Origin: Haberlea rhodopensis
Taxonomy: Eukaryota > Streptophyta > Magnoliopsida > Lamiales > Gesneriaceae
Reading direction: 5' to 3'
Assembly: GCA_907163345.1 (NCBI GenBank)
Contig: CAJQUN010000055.1
Coordinates: 1,426,001 to 1,490,000, forward strand
Length of the DNA: 64,000 nucleotides
Under the pieces are notes generated by a model. The model worked only from the letters and a program-made list of their open reading frames with translations. It was not told the DNA's origin and did not search any database. Shown piece by piece: positions 10,166 to 21,900 of the stretch; positions within the stretch are counted from its first letter, which is position 1, and every line of letters begins with the position of its first letter. The translations under genes and the position numbers were made by a program.

Positions 10166-11836
10166 TCAATGACAAGAGTTCGTTCTTGTCATAGGTACAA
10201 CGCCTCGAGCCTCCTCTATAGTTGTGAATAATACAAACTCCTCCTTTGAGTTGCTTGGCCCTTCATCCTTCATTCCATTATTGTCCCTACAAGACAAATT
10301 TACAATTGGAGAAACTTTGGTACCCATTTGATTTTTGGGTCCTAGGGGGTTAACTTTCAATGGCACTTTTGGAATCCATTTCCACCTCTTATTAGGTTGG
10401 TATTGGATTCTAGCAAACCTACACTTATTTTTAGTGTGGCCATTTTTGCAACAATAATTACAAGTAGGAGAATCATGTTTTGCATTGGCCAACAAGCTAG
10501 AAAAAGTTTTTGATTTGCTTGAAAAACCTAACCCGGCTTTGTCAAAGCTACAACGTTGCAAGCCAAGCAATTCATTCATCTTTTTACTACTTTCACTAAA
10601 TTTGCAAAATGATATCTTTAAAGAATTTAATTCATTTTTCAATGAATTATTTTCTTCATCTTTCTTAGCAATCTCAAGTTTGAGTAATTTGTTACTCATC
10701 TTGGTTTTGCCAAGAGCATCAATAAGATCATTATAAGACTCTAAAAGTTCATTAAATGAAGGTACCTCATTGTCACTTTCATCTCCTTCATCTCCAAGAG
10801 CCATTAGACATAGATTGGTGGCTTCTTCTTCATCGGAGTCGCTATCACTCCATGTGGCTATAAACGCCTTCTTCTTCCCTTTGTCCTCATTCTTCTTCCT
10901 AGGGCATTTGTTAGCATAATGACCTTTATCATTACAATTATAACAAGTTACGTCATTTTTGGATTCATTTTTGGTTGCACTTGAGGTATTTGACTTGCTA
11001 TGTTTGGTGAAGAGCTTCTTGAACTTCTTTGTGAATAGGATCATCTCCTCCTCATCATCATCTTCTTCATCATCGGAGAGGTCTTTCCTTCCAACCAAGG
11101 CAATCCCATTTCTCTTGGATCTATCCTCCTCCTTTACTTCTCTCCTTGTGGCAACTTCAAGCTCATGAGTCACCAATGTGCCATGGAGCTCATCAAGATC
11201 ATAAGATGTGTTCTCCCCTTTGTTGGACTCGATGATGGCCGTTCTCTTGGCATCCCATTCTTTAGGTAAGGCTCTTAGTGCTCTCCTCCATATTTGCTTT
11301 GGAGGATACTTCTCTCCAAGTTGAGCAAGCTCGTTGATAATTTGTGTGAGCCTCCTAAACATGGAATCCACATTTTCTCCGGAATCCATCTCAAATGTCT
11401 CATATTTGAGTTGAAGGAGGTCTATCTTTGTCTCATTCACTTGGTTGGTTCCTTCATAACAAATTTTCAATTTTTCCCATATCTCCTTAGCGGTTGAGCA
11501 CATTGAAATCCGGTTGTACTCCTTCATATCTAAAGCACAATGCAAAATATTAATCGCTTTAGCATTTTGAGATATTAACATCATATCCGCTTTTGTGAAG
11601 TCGTCCATTTCTTTGGGAACACTAATTCCCCCAACATCCTTTAAAGGAGTATGTGGACATTTCACAATGATTTTCCATAGATCATAATCTACGGATTGGA
11701 TGTATAGAGAAATTCTATTTTTCCAATAGCCGTAATTATCACCCGTGAAGAGCGGAGGGCGATTTGTCGATTGACCTTGAGCAAACTCATTTGCTAGATT
11801 AGCCATATTAAAATTTTGATTTAAAACAAAAATCAA
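10166..11836 (-). CDS. Intact Copia-type gag polyprotein of TR-GAG unit 2
   Basis: A 556-residue open frame. The likely true start is the second methionine (MANLANEFAQ), about 11 codons in, because the first codons abut the primer site. The N-terminal 230 residues carry the UBN2-type Copia gag domain (YWKNRISLYIQ, MCSTAKEIWEKL, RALPKEWDAKR). An acidic run follows (SDDEEDDDEEE), then CCHC knuckle 1 (CYNCNDKGHYANKC, about residue 305), an acidic and coiled-coil-like middle (NELLESYNDLIDALG onward), and CCHC knuckle 2 (CNYCCKNGHTKNKC, about residue 465). Gag would package element RNA into virus-like particles. No pol follows. The frame is open despite lacking pol, which suggests either recent movement or some constraint on gag. 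Confidence 0.88.
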   Translation of the reverse strand: MIFVLNQNFNMANLANEFAQGQSTNRPPLFTGDNYGYWKNRISLYIQSVDYDLWKIIVKCPHTPLKDVGGISVPKEMDDFTKADMMLISQNAKAINILHCALDMKEYNRISMCSTAKEIWEKLKICYEGTNQVNETKIDLLQLKYETFEMDSGENVDSMFRRLTQIINELAQLGEKYPPKQIWRRALRALPKEWDAKRTAIIESNKGENTSYDLDELHGTLVTHELEVATRREVKEEDRSKRNGIALVGRKDLSDDEEDDDEEEMILFTKKFKKLFTKHSKSNTSSATKNESKNDVTCYNCNDKGHYANKCPRKKNEDKGKKKAFIATWSDSDSDEEEATNLCLMALGDEGDESDNEVPSFNELLESYNDLIDALGKTKMSNKLLKLEIAKKDEENNSLKNELNSLKISFCKFSESSKKMNELLGLQRCSFDKAGLGFSSKSKTFSSLLANAKHDSPTCNYCCKNGHTKNKCRFARIQYQPNKRWKWIPKVPLKVNPLGPKNQMGTKVSPIVNLSCRDNNGMKDEGPSNSKEEFVLFTTIEEARGVVPMTRTNSCH

Positions 11837-11837
11837 A

Positions 11838-11851
11838 TGGCTCTGATACCA
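11838..11851 (-). other. Primer-binding site, initiator Met tRNA, unit 2
   Basis: TGGTATCAGAGCCA on the minus strand, adjacent to the truncated 5' LTR. Identical in position and sequence to the unit 1 site. Confidence 0.85.
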
Positions 11852-11853
11852 CT

Positions 11854-12035
11854 TGTTGGAATCGAAGAGGGGGGGTGAATGAGATTCCTTGGCTACTTTT
11901 GTGTTTTAAAATGAGTTTGTAAAATAAAAATATTTTGCGCTTGCGGAAGCCTTTAGTCAATCGATAAATGCAAAGAATAAAATAAATTAAAGCGTAAAGG
12001 AAATAAAGCAATAAATAACAAAAGGATTTGTTATA
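11854..12035 (-). mobile_element. Truncated 5' LTR of the TR-GAG tandem (last 182 bp)
   Basis: It matches the sense-strand 3' end of the other LTRs (TGTTGGAATCGAAGAGG onward on the plus strand) as far as GGATTTGTTATA. It then breaks into unrelated AT-rich sequence at 12036. U3, the TATA box and the palindrome array are missing, so unit 2 has no LTR promoter of its own. Confidence 0.85.
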
Positions 12036-12969
12036 TTGTAAAGTAATTAATAAAATGAATATAGATCTTTTGGTCATTTAGCACAAATAAGATAATATTG
12101 TAATTAACATCTTAGAAATGGACATTCTGGTCATTTAACATTATCATTTTGTAATTAATAAAATGAACATGTAAATTTTAATCATTTTGTACATTGATAT
12201 CGTGTAATTAACAAAAAGGAGCAGTCGCATAATATGCATCTGACATTGTGCCAAAATAGTATATAGATAATGATAATAAGTATAGATATAATACATATTT
12301 GATTTGACAAATGAGATAAATAAAGGATGATAATGGTTTTGGATATTTATCTATCATATTCAATATGTTTGATGTTACCTCTATGATGTTTTTATCCTAG
12401 TTCGGGAGAATTTCTCCCGATTATTTAATATTTGACACGTGTTTCTTTTTATTAATTTATTCTAATTTTGGTTTTGATAAACAAATTATAGTTTTTATAA
12501 AGATGATATCTTTCAAAACACTAACCGTAACATCAATATTTTCCGAATCAAATCTCCAATGTACTAAACTAGGTCCTAGACAACTAATATATTTGTCATT
12601 CACAAAAAAAATGTCATGTTCACATCCATCGATTCTTTTGATATAGCCTGGTTATTGATTGAGCATGAGCAATAATTGACTATGCTAAACAAATGATGAG
12701 ACGATCTTATGTCCTAAAAAATAATTTATATCCTAAAATAAGTTAAATTATACGCCAGTTGAAAATCGAAGAAAAAGACATTAAAAAACAAATAACAGAC
12801 CTACGCTCTCACTTCCTTCATTTGACGTCCCTTCAGAAAAACCATTAGTCGCCGTCGGGGATCCGTTCTTTCCCATTTCCCGTCTTCTTACTGGCTTTCT
12901 ATTTGAAAACCCAGTGATTGTGAAGAATTTTGAGATTAAAAAGATAAAGAAAAACCAAAGATAATCGAA
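12036..12969 (+). promoter_or_regulatory. Upstream region and 5' UTR of the isocitrate dehydrogenase gene
   Basis: AT-rich sequence between the truncated LTR and the ICDH start codon. Near the left edge a motif like TTGTAATTAATAAAATGAA recurs two or three times together with TTGGTCATTTA. The last 180 bases before the ATG are more balanced in composition and look like 5' UTR. No TATA box can be assigned with confidence. Confidence 0.4.
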
Positions 12970-15900
12970 ATGGCATTCGAAAAGATCAAGGTGGCCAACC
13001 CCGTCGTTGAAATGGATGGTCAGATTCAGGATTCTCTTGCACTTTTCCAGATCTGTTAATTTGTTTTCACTATCGAATATGCTCGTACAGATCTGTTTCT
13101 TTTCTTGACTCTCTCTATTTTGATATATTTTGATGATGTTCGTGTGTTGTTCGGAAAGATCTATGCTTTTATACTCTGCTTTTCGAGTATCTGCGCATTT
13201 TTTTTTTCCAGGGAAAGCTTGCGGGCCAAGTTGCTTTACTGTGAAATATTTTGAGTACGACATACCAATCTGTGATTCTGCACTTTTTAAGTGTCTGTGT
13301 CTGCTTAATTTGTTAGCTCGCATTTAACTGAATTCGTTCTTGAACATACGATCGAAAATGGGCTTGAGATGATCTGATTTTCTTTTTAGGTCCCTAGTGT
13401 CACGCCCCGAGACCGGGGTCAATAACACCGGCATTGATTCCCATTACAACTAGGAAACCAATAAGCCTCGTAATATCATAACAACTAAAAACCAGTCTAT
13501 ATTCCATAAATAAAGAAATCATTGTCTTTACAACTGAAATTAAAAACGTGAAACTAAAACTTAATAACTGAATAACTAAAATTGTTTTAAAACTTGGAAA
13601 ACTTTAAAACAATAAAATCTTGAACTACGCAGCGGACTTGATTCACCAACCCCAAAATTGGTGCTCTTCTTCTTGCTCTAATTCTTCTTCAGCTTTATCT
13701 GGGGATGTAGAGTAAGGGGTTGAGTGCTTTGATAAACACTCAGCAAGTGGGGGACAATCGATATCATACATATATATAATTTTCATAAACTTGTATCATA
13801 AAACTTGCATAAACCGATATGAATGTATCTTAACATACTTGGTTGCCCTTACGAGCCATGACATAACATATCGTTTCATAATTTTCATATACTTAAGCAC
13901 AGTAAAGCATTCTACTCTCTTCTTGGTACTGATATCAGTCTCTAGACTTAACCCTCCTAGAGATGAGGTCATAACATCGGCTAACCCACGAATAAAGGGT
14001 CTGGATAATCCAGAAACAACGGATTACCACCGTATAAGGTTCTTTTAGCGGTTACATCCCACCGCATCAGGGTCATGGGGATCCAAATCCAATTAGATTT
14101 CGAGTTTAACGTGCTTACAAAATAATACTTTCATAATTTCAACATAATACATATCGATTGGGATTTCAAAACATACTATAAGATTTTAGAAAACGAAACG
14201 AATATACATAACAAAAGCCCACTTACAGTGCTTGGATGCGTGTTTGAGTAATCGACGGTACGAAACGAACGGATTCAAATCTTCCACTATGAACAGTAAC
14301 CGCACACCTCCAGTGTGTGTACACTGTGTGAGTTTTTCGAAGATAATTGGACTGATTTTCAAACAATTTCCTTGCTGAAATTCTTGATGAGAAAGGTGGC
14401 AATTTTATGAAAATTAAAAGTCAAAGCTTTGATGACTATGTTGGTGACTTGGAGGAATTTTAATGGCTAAACTTTGAAGAATAAAGGTTGGAATACTTTG
14501 ACAATTCAATGTCAAGTTTCGAGACTATGTTGAATGGAGAAGAATTTGATTGGTTGAACTCTTTGGTATTTAACAATTGACTTTCGAAAATTCTGCAGAA
14601 TAAAGTTGAAGCTTTCGGTAATTTATGGCTGGAATTTGTCCAAGAATTATGCTGAAAGTTCACGGCTGGAGCTCCTAATATAGAGGGTTGAAGTCTCAAA
14701 AATTTGGGCTGAGCTTTTCGAAAAATCCAATCTGATGTGGCCAGACTTTTCTTTAATTTAATAACTTGAGATTCGAAAACTAGTGGTTGAACAAATCTTC
14801 TCGGGTGATGTATTTAAAGGCTTGAAGTTTGCTACTCTTATTTATATGGTAATTGTTGGAACTAAAGGCTGGAGGTTTCGGTTCATATGTGATGAACAAG
14901 TGGTGAGTTTTGGTCTTATTATATAAGTGTAGGGTAAACAAGATAGAGATAACATGATACAATTCTATCCCTAATCAAATTCTTAATCATCTTTAGAGTT
15001 TTAATTATACTAGAATGCTTAATTATCTATTTATTATTTAGAGTTTCAAAAATACTAAAACACTTAATTATCTAATTAACAATTAGAGTTTTAATATGAA
15101 TAAAGTACCTTAAGTAATTTTGATGACATCAAATCTCGGTTTAAAATCTCGGGTTTTACATCCCTCCCTCCTTATTGGAAGTTTCGTCCTCGAAACTCGA
15201 GTCAACCTGATTTAGGAAAAGGTAGGGATATTTCTCCCGCATTGATTCTTCCATTTCCCAAGTAGCTTCTCTTTCAGTATGGTTTGACCATTGGACTTTG
15301 ACGTAAGGAATGGTCCTTCTTCTCAGAACTTGGTTCTTGGTATCCAGAATACGGATTGGGATTTCTTCGTACTTCAAAGTCTCGTCTAAGTTCCCTTGAG
15401 TTACTAGGGGTTCTGCTTCAAGTACATGACTTGGGTCGGCAATGTACTTTCTTAGTTGTGATACATGGAAGACATTGTGAAGTCTCGACAGATTAGGCGG
15501 TAGTGCTATTTTGTATGCTAGCGTTCCCACCTTTTCTAAAACTTCAAACGGTCCCACATATCTTGGGTTCAACTTTCCCTTTTTGTCGAATCTAATTACT
15601 CCTTTCATTGGTGAAATCTTTACATAGACTTTCTCACCAATCTCTATATCCACGGGTCTCCTTTTCAGGTCAGCCCAACTTTTCTGTCGGTCCTGGGCTG
15701 TTTTAAGTCTATCTCTGATAATAGCTACCTTGTCGGTAGTAGCTTGTACTAACTCCGGTCCTGTGATAGCTCTTTCTCCTACTTCATCCCAATACAATGG
15801 TGATCGGCATTTGCGCCCATAGAGTGCTTCATATGGCGCCATCCCAATACTACTGTGGTAGCTGTTATTGTAAGCAAACTCAACTAGAGGTAATAGTTCA

Positions 15901-18900
15901 CTCCAATTTGCAGTAAAATCCAATACACAAGCTCTTAGCATATCTTCGAGGGTTTGGATAGTCCTCTCTGTCTGGCCATCGGTTTGCGGGTGATAGGCCG
16001 TGCTAAGAGTCACTTTACTTCCCATAGCTTGCTGAAAGCTTTTCCAGAAACGCGACACGAATCTGGGATCTCTGTCGGATAGGATGCTTACTGGGACTCC
16101 ATGCAATCTCACTATATTGTCCATATATAGAGTTGCCAATTTATCCAAGTTGTAACTCATACGGACAGGTAGAAAGTGTGCTGACTTGGTTAGTCTATCA
16201 ACAATTACCCATATTCCGTCATGGCTCTGCTTTGACTTTGGTAGTCCCACGACAAAATCCATGGAGATGTGATCCCATTTCCATTCCGGGATTTCCAGAG
16301 GTTGAAGAAGTCCTCCGGGTCTTTGATGCTCAGCCTTAACTTGTTGACATACCAAGCATCGGGCAACAAATTCAGCTACATCCTTTTTCATTGCGTTCCA
16401 CCAAAAACTTTCCTTCAGATCCTTGTACATCTTTGTACTCCCAGGGTGGACTGAAAACTTTGACTTGTGCGCTTCAGACATTACTTCTTGTCTTATGTTG
16501 TTCACATCTGGCACACACAATCGTCCTTTCATCCACAGAATTCCCTTGTTATCGATCTCGAAGTCAGTAATTTCCTTCTCCCTGACTTGTTCTTTTAGCT
16601 TGGTTAGGCTCGGATCTTGATCTTGGCTTAGCTTGATGGTCTCTCGAAGACAAGGTTGAGCTGAGACCGTAGCTAAGATTATTTTCCCTTTGCCTTTCCG
16701 GCTCAAAGCATCTGCTACTTTGTTTGCCTTGCCGGGGTGATAGCTAATAGTGAGATCGTAGTCTTTTAGAAGTTCGATCCATCGTCTCTGCCTCATGTTG
16801 AGTTCCTTTTGTGTGAACAAGTACTTGAGGCTTTGATGGTCCGTGAACACTTCGCACTTAGCGCCATACAGATAGTGTCTCCAAATCTTCAAGGCGAACA
16901 CTACTGCGGCTAACTCGAGGTCATGAGTAGGGTAGTTTTGCTCATGGGGTTTGAGCTGTCTTGAAGCATAAGCAATCACTCTTCCTTCCTGCATGAGTAC
17001 ACATCCTAGTCCTTCTTTAGATGCATCACTATAAATAGTGAAACTCATGTCTTCAGTTGGTAATACCAGTACGGGTGCGGATGAGAGCTTTTCCTTTAAA
17101 GTCTCAAAGCTCTTCTCACATTCTTCACTCCATATGAACTTTGCGTTCTTTTGTGTGAGCCTGGTAAGAGGTACTGCTATTGACGAAAATCCTTCGACAA
17201 ACTTCCGGTAGTACCCAGCTAATCCCAAGAAGCTTCGGATTTCAGTCACTGTCGTTGGTCTAGGCCAATCTAAAACTGCATCTACCTTTTTAGGATCCAC
17301 TGACACGCCTTCTTTTGATATGATGTGTCCTAAGAAAGATACGCTTTCTAGCCAAAATTCACATTTATTAAATTTGGCGTAGAGTTCTTTCTCTCTTAAT
17401 GTCTGGAGCGTGAGGCGAAGGTGTTGTTCGTGTTCTTCATTGCTCGACGAGTAAATGAGTATGTCGTCGATGAACACTACTACAAAGTCGTCCAGGAATG
17501 GCTTGAATACACGATTCATTAAATCCATGAATACGGCGGGCGCGTTTGTTAAGCCAAATGGCATCACCGTGAACTCGTAATGCCCGTACCGTGTTCTAAA
17601 TGCGGTTTTCGGCACGTCCTCTGCTTTTATCTTTAGTTGGTGATAGCCTGTCCTTAAATCGAGCTTGGAAAACACTTTAGCGCCTTTGAGTTGATCGAAC
17701 AGGTCATCTATCCTCGGAAGAGGGTACTTGTTCTTGATTGTGATCTTATTCAGCTCTCTGTAGTCGATGCACAATCTCATGCTCCCGTCTTTCTTCTTCA
17801 CAAACAACACTGGAGCTCCCCATGGGGATACACTTGGTCTGATTTGTTTCTTGTCCAATAACTCCTGCAGTTGTTCCTTAAGTTCTTTCAGTTCGGCCGG
17901 AGCCATTCGGTACGGTGCCTTTGAGACTGGTGCAGCGCCTGGTACCAAATTAATTTCAAATTCCAATTCTCGGTTTGGAACTGTACCGGGTAATTCTTCA
18001 GGAAAGACATCCGGAAATTCTTGTACAACGGCTATGTCTTCTATCCTGGGTTCATCTTCCTCTTTAACCTCGCTTATTGTAGCTAGGTAAACTTCTTCAC
18101 CGTTCTTTACAGCTTTCCAGGTTTGGGCTGCCGTCAGTAGAAATTTTCTTTCCTTAGCTTTGCCATGGTATACGATCTCTTTCTCGTCTGGAGTCCGTAG
18201 TTTAACATTCTTGTTACGGCAGTCTACTACTCCATGATGTTTGGATAACCAATCCATTCCCAATATAACATCAAAATCCACCATGTTGAGTTGAATTAGC
18301 TCAGCATTAAACTTGATTTCGTTAATACTAAGATTACAATCTCGATGTATGCTATGTGCTATAAGGGTCTTATTGGCTGGTGTTGCTACGTTATATGGTT
18401 CACTAAGCAGTTCAGGCTTAAGGGCTAGTTTCTTAGTAAACCTTTTAGATATAGACGAGTGCGTGGCACCACAATCAAACAATGTATATGCAGGTAATTC
18501 GTTTAAATAAATGGTACCTGCCACAACGTCGTTTGCATCTTCTGCCTCATCTCGCGTTATAGCAAACACTCTGGCGTTCGGCTTAGTCCCATTTGGTTTA
18601 CTAGGAGGGCCGTTATTCCTTACCGTCGTCCCCCTCATATCAGGTTCGGGACACTCAGCAATTCGGTGGCCTGTCTTCCCACATCGGAAACATGCACCTT
18701 TTCCTCTGAGACATTCTCCGGGATGATGATACCCACAGTTCGAACACTTGGGGTACCTTTGTTGAGTTGGGCCTATTGTGGGTCCCCTTTGCTGGTTACT
18801 GGACGGACTAGGCCTCTTGAAGTTTTGACTGCTAGCAGTATGCTGACTGGTGGGGGGTCGCTTGCGCTTAAACTCTTCCTCGCGACGCTTGATATCTGCT

Positions 18901-21900
18901 TCAGCCCTGATGGCTGCTCCCATTAAATCTCCGAAACTGGTTGTCTCAAAGATTGCCAGGGCGGACTGGATTCGACTGTTCAGTCCAATCCTGAAGCGGT
19001 GTAGCTTAAGGGATTCGTCTGCCATGATACTCGGTGCGTACGTTCCCAACGAGTTAAACCTTGCAGTGTAATCCACAACTGACATATCTGTAGTCTGTGT
19101 CAGGTTTTCAAACTCTCGCAACTTCTGGTTCTGGACTGCAGTTGGAAAGTACTGCTTCAGAAATGTGCTCCGGAACCTTTGCCATGTAACTGGTCCCGCT
19201 TCTTGCATTAATGGCGACACGTTTTCCCACCACTTCCCTGCTTGGTCGATGAGAAAAGAAGTGGTAACTTCCACCTTGATATTCTCCGGCACTTCCAACA
19301 GTCTATGGTGGTTCTAAATTCGAAAAAATAGGGGTTCCGAATTAATCCCTAATCGATGCTCGAAATCTGAAATTGACAGAGGGTTAATGATCGACTTGCT
19401 TGGAAGAGCATACTGAAATTTTTAATTTCAAAACGATCGAGCGATGATCTGAAAATCGAGAAACGAACAGAATTTGTGGGTTAGGGTTCCTGAGCTTCGA
19501 TCGGGAAATTGACCGGGCAACCGGAATCCGATCGACATGAAACTTTGGCAGAAAGATCGACTGGAAGAGGCGGTTCCGATGATACACTGGTCGGAGGTTA
19601 TCGCGGCGGCAATCGGCGGCGGCGGCGAGGAGCCTAGGGTTTACTGTTGAAAATCGAAAAAATCCGAATATAATTCTTAAAAATCATTTTTTTTTTTTTT
19701 TTTTTGAAAATCAAATTTAAAAAAAAACAGAAACTGGAAATTTTAAAATTCAAAAATTTTCGTATTCATGTGATTAATCAGATTGGACTCCTGATTATCG
19801 TAATTATCATGAAACGAAAATTTTCACCCAACTGTATTTATTTCTCCAGTTGGTCTATTTCAACCGGAATTTTCTTCTAGTTACATCCTTAACTAGAATA
19901 CTTTTCCCAGCGGGATTATGGAACCTGGCTAGCTCTGATACCACTAAAATGTCACGCCCCGAGACCGGGGTCAATAACACCGGCATTGATTCCCATTACA
20001 ACTAGGAAACCAATAAGCCTCGTAATATCATAACAACTAAAAACCAGTCTATATTCCATAAATAAAGAAATCATTGTCTTTACAACTGAAATTAAAAACG
20101 TGAAACTAAAACTTAATAACTGAATAACTAAAATTGTTTTAAAACTTGGAAAACTTTAAAACAATAAAATCTTGAACTACGCAGCGGACTTGATTCACCA
20201 ACCCCAAAATTGGTGCTCTTCTTCTTGCTCTAATTCTTCTTCAGCTTTATCTGGGGATGTAGAGTAAGGGGTTGAGTGCTTTGATAAACACTCAGCAAGT
20301 GGGGGACAATCGATATCATACATATATATAATTTTCATAAACTTGTATCATAAAACTTGCATAAACCGATATGAATGTATCTTAACATACTTGGTTGCCC
20401 TTACGAGCCATGACATAACATATCGTTTCATAATTTTCATATACTTAAGCACAGTAAAGCATTCTACTCTCTTCTTGGTACTGATATCAGTCTCTAGACT
20501 TAACCCTCCTAGAGATGAGGTCATAACATCGGCTAACCCACGAATAAAGGGTCTGGATAATCCAGAAACAACGGATTACCACCGTATAAGGTTCTTTTAG
20601 CGGTTACATCCCACCGCATCAGGGTCATGGGGATCCAAATCCAATTAGATTTCGAGTTTAACGTGCTTACAAAATAATACTTTCATAATTTCAACATAAT
20701 ACATATCGATTGGGATTTCAAAACATACTATAAGATTTTAGAAAACGAAACGAATATACATAACAAAAGCCCACTTACAGTGCTTGGATGCGTGTTTGAG
20801 TAATCGACGGTACGAAACGAACGGATTCAAATCTTCCACTATGAACAGTAACCGCACACCTCCAGTGTGTGTACACTGTGTGAGTTTTTCGAAGATAATT
20901 GGACTGATTTTCAAACAATTTCCTTGCTGAAATTCTTGATGAGAAAGGTGGCAATTTTATGAAAATTAAAAGTCAAAGCTTTGATGACTATGTTGGTGAC
21001 TTGGAGGAATTTTAATGGCTAAACTTTGAAGAATAAAGGTTGGAATACTTTGACAATTCAATGTCAAGTTTCGAGACTATGTTGAATGGAGAAGAATTTG
21101 ATTGGTTGAACTCTTTGGTATTTAACAATTGACTTTCGAAAATTCTGCAGAATAAAGTTGAAGCTTTCGGTAATTTATGGCTGGAATTTGTCCAAGAATT
21201 ATGCTGAAAGTTCACGGCTGGAGCTCCTAATATAGAGGGTTGAAGTCTCAAAAATTTGGGCTGAGCTTTTCGAAAAATCCAATCTGATGTGGCCAGACTT
21301 TTCTTTAATTTAATAACTTGAGATTCGAAAACTAGTGGTTGAACAAATCTTCTCGGGTGATGTATTTAAAGGCTTGAAGTTTGCTACTCTTATTTATATG
21401 GTAATTGTTGGAACTAAAGGCTGGAGGTTTCGGTTCATATGTGATGAACAAGTGGTGAGTTTTGGTCTTATTATATAAGTGTAGGGTAAACAAGATAGAG
21501 ATAACATGATACAATTCTATCCCTAATCAAATTCTTAATCATCTTTAGAGTTTTAATTATACTAGAATGCTTAATTATCTATTTATTATTTAGAGTTTCA
21601 AAAATACTAAAACACTTAATTATCTAATTAACAATTAGAGTTTTAATATGAATAAAGTACCTTAAGTAATTTTGATGACATCAAATCTCGGTTTAAAATC
21701 TCGGGTTTTACACCTAGTCTAGTAAGTTTTTTCCTACTTAGTATCTCGCTCTCTCTCTATATATTTATATATATTGTGCAGGAGATGAGATGACAAGAGT
21801 GATTTGGCAATTTATCAAGGACAAGGTATTAAATCAAAATTTCAGCTCAATCTTTTTTTTGTTTTTCTCTCTCTCTAGCTGTAATTCAATAACCAGCGTA

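Larger units (their letters stand above)
642..12035 (-). mobile_element. Tandem gag-only LTR retroelement (TR-GAG type), LTR-gag-LTR-gag-truncated LTR
   Basis: Read on the minus strand, the locus runs: truncated 5' LTR (12035-11854), initiator-Met-tRNA primer site, gag (11836-10166), non-coding spacer, polypurine tract, LTR (7296-5911), a second primer site, a second gag (5893-2662, interrupted), spacer, polypurine tract, LTR (1994-642). LTRs start TGTTGAGCC and end TTCCAACA. No protease, integrase, reverse transcriptase or RNase H lies anywhere between the LTRs, so mobility must depend on proteins from elsewhere. The two internal regions are collinear and nearly identical. The shared middle LTR is what ectopic recombination between two insertions would leave. 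Two unrelated solo LTRs (3576-5143 and 7396-9591) inserted later. Gag is of the Copia UBN2 kind. Confidence 0.85.
13398..21712 (-). mobile_element. Full-length Tekay-like chromovirus (Ty3/Gypsy) in ICDH intron 1, TSD CCTAG
   Basis: 8,315 bp between CCTAG copies at 13393-13397 and 21713-21717. It has two 1,763-bp LTRs (sense strand begins TGTAAAACCCGAG and ends GGGGCGTGACA), an initiator-Met primer site, one gag-pol frame with a C-terminal chromodomain, and a polypurine tract. Both LTRs have the same length and contain the same three short open frames at constant offset 6,552, so they look identical or nearly so and the insertion is young. It lies antisense to ICDH. Removing the element and one target copy leaves a normal intron of about 440 bp. 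Confidence 0.93.

Noticed and set aside
12781..13323. 180-codon minus-strand frame over ICDH exon 1
   Set aside because: A shadow of the 5' UTR, exon 1 and intron 1 of ICDH, with no family match.
13791..14048. Small open frames at 13791-14048, 14460-14699, 14780-14962 and their twins at +6552
   Set aside because: They lie in the two LTRs of the Tekay-like element and have no domain or start context.
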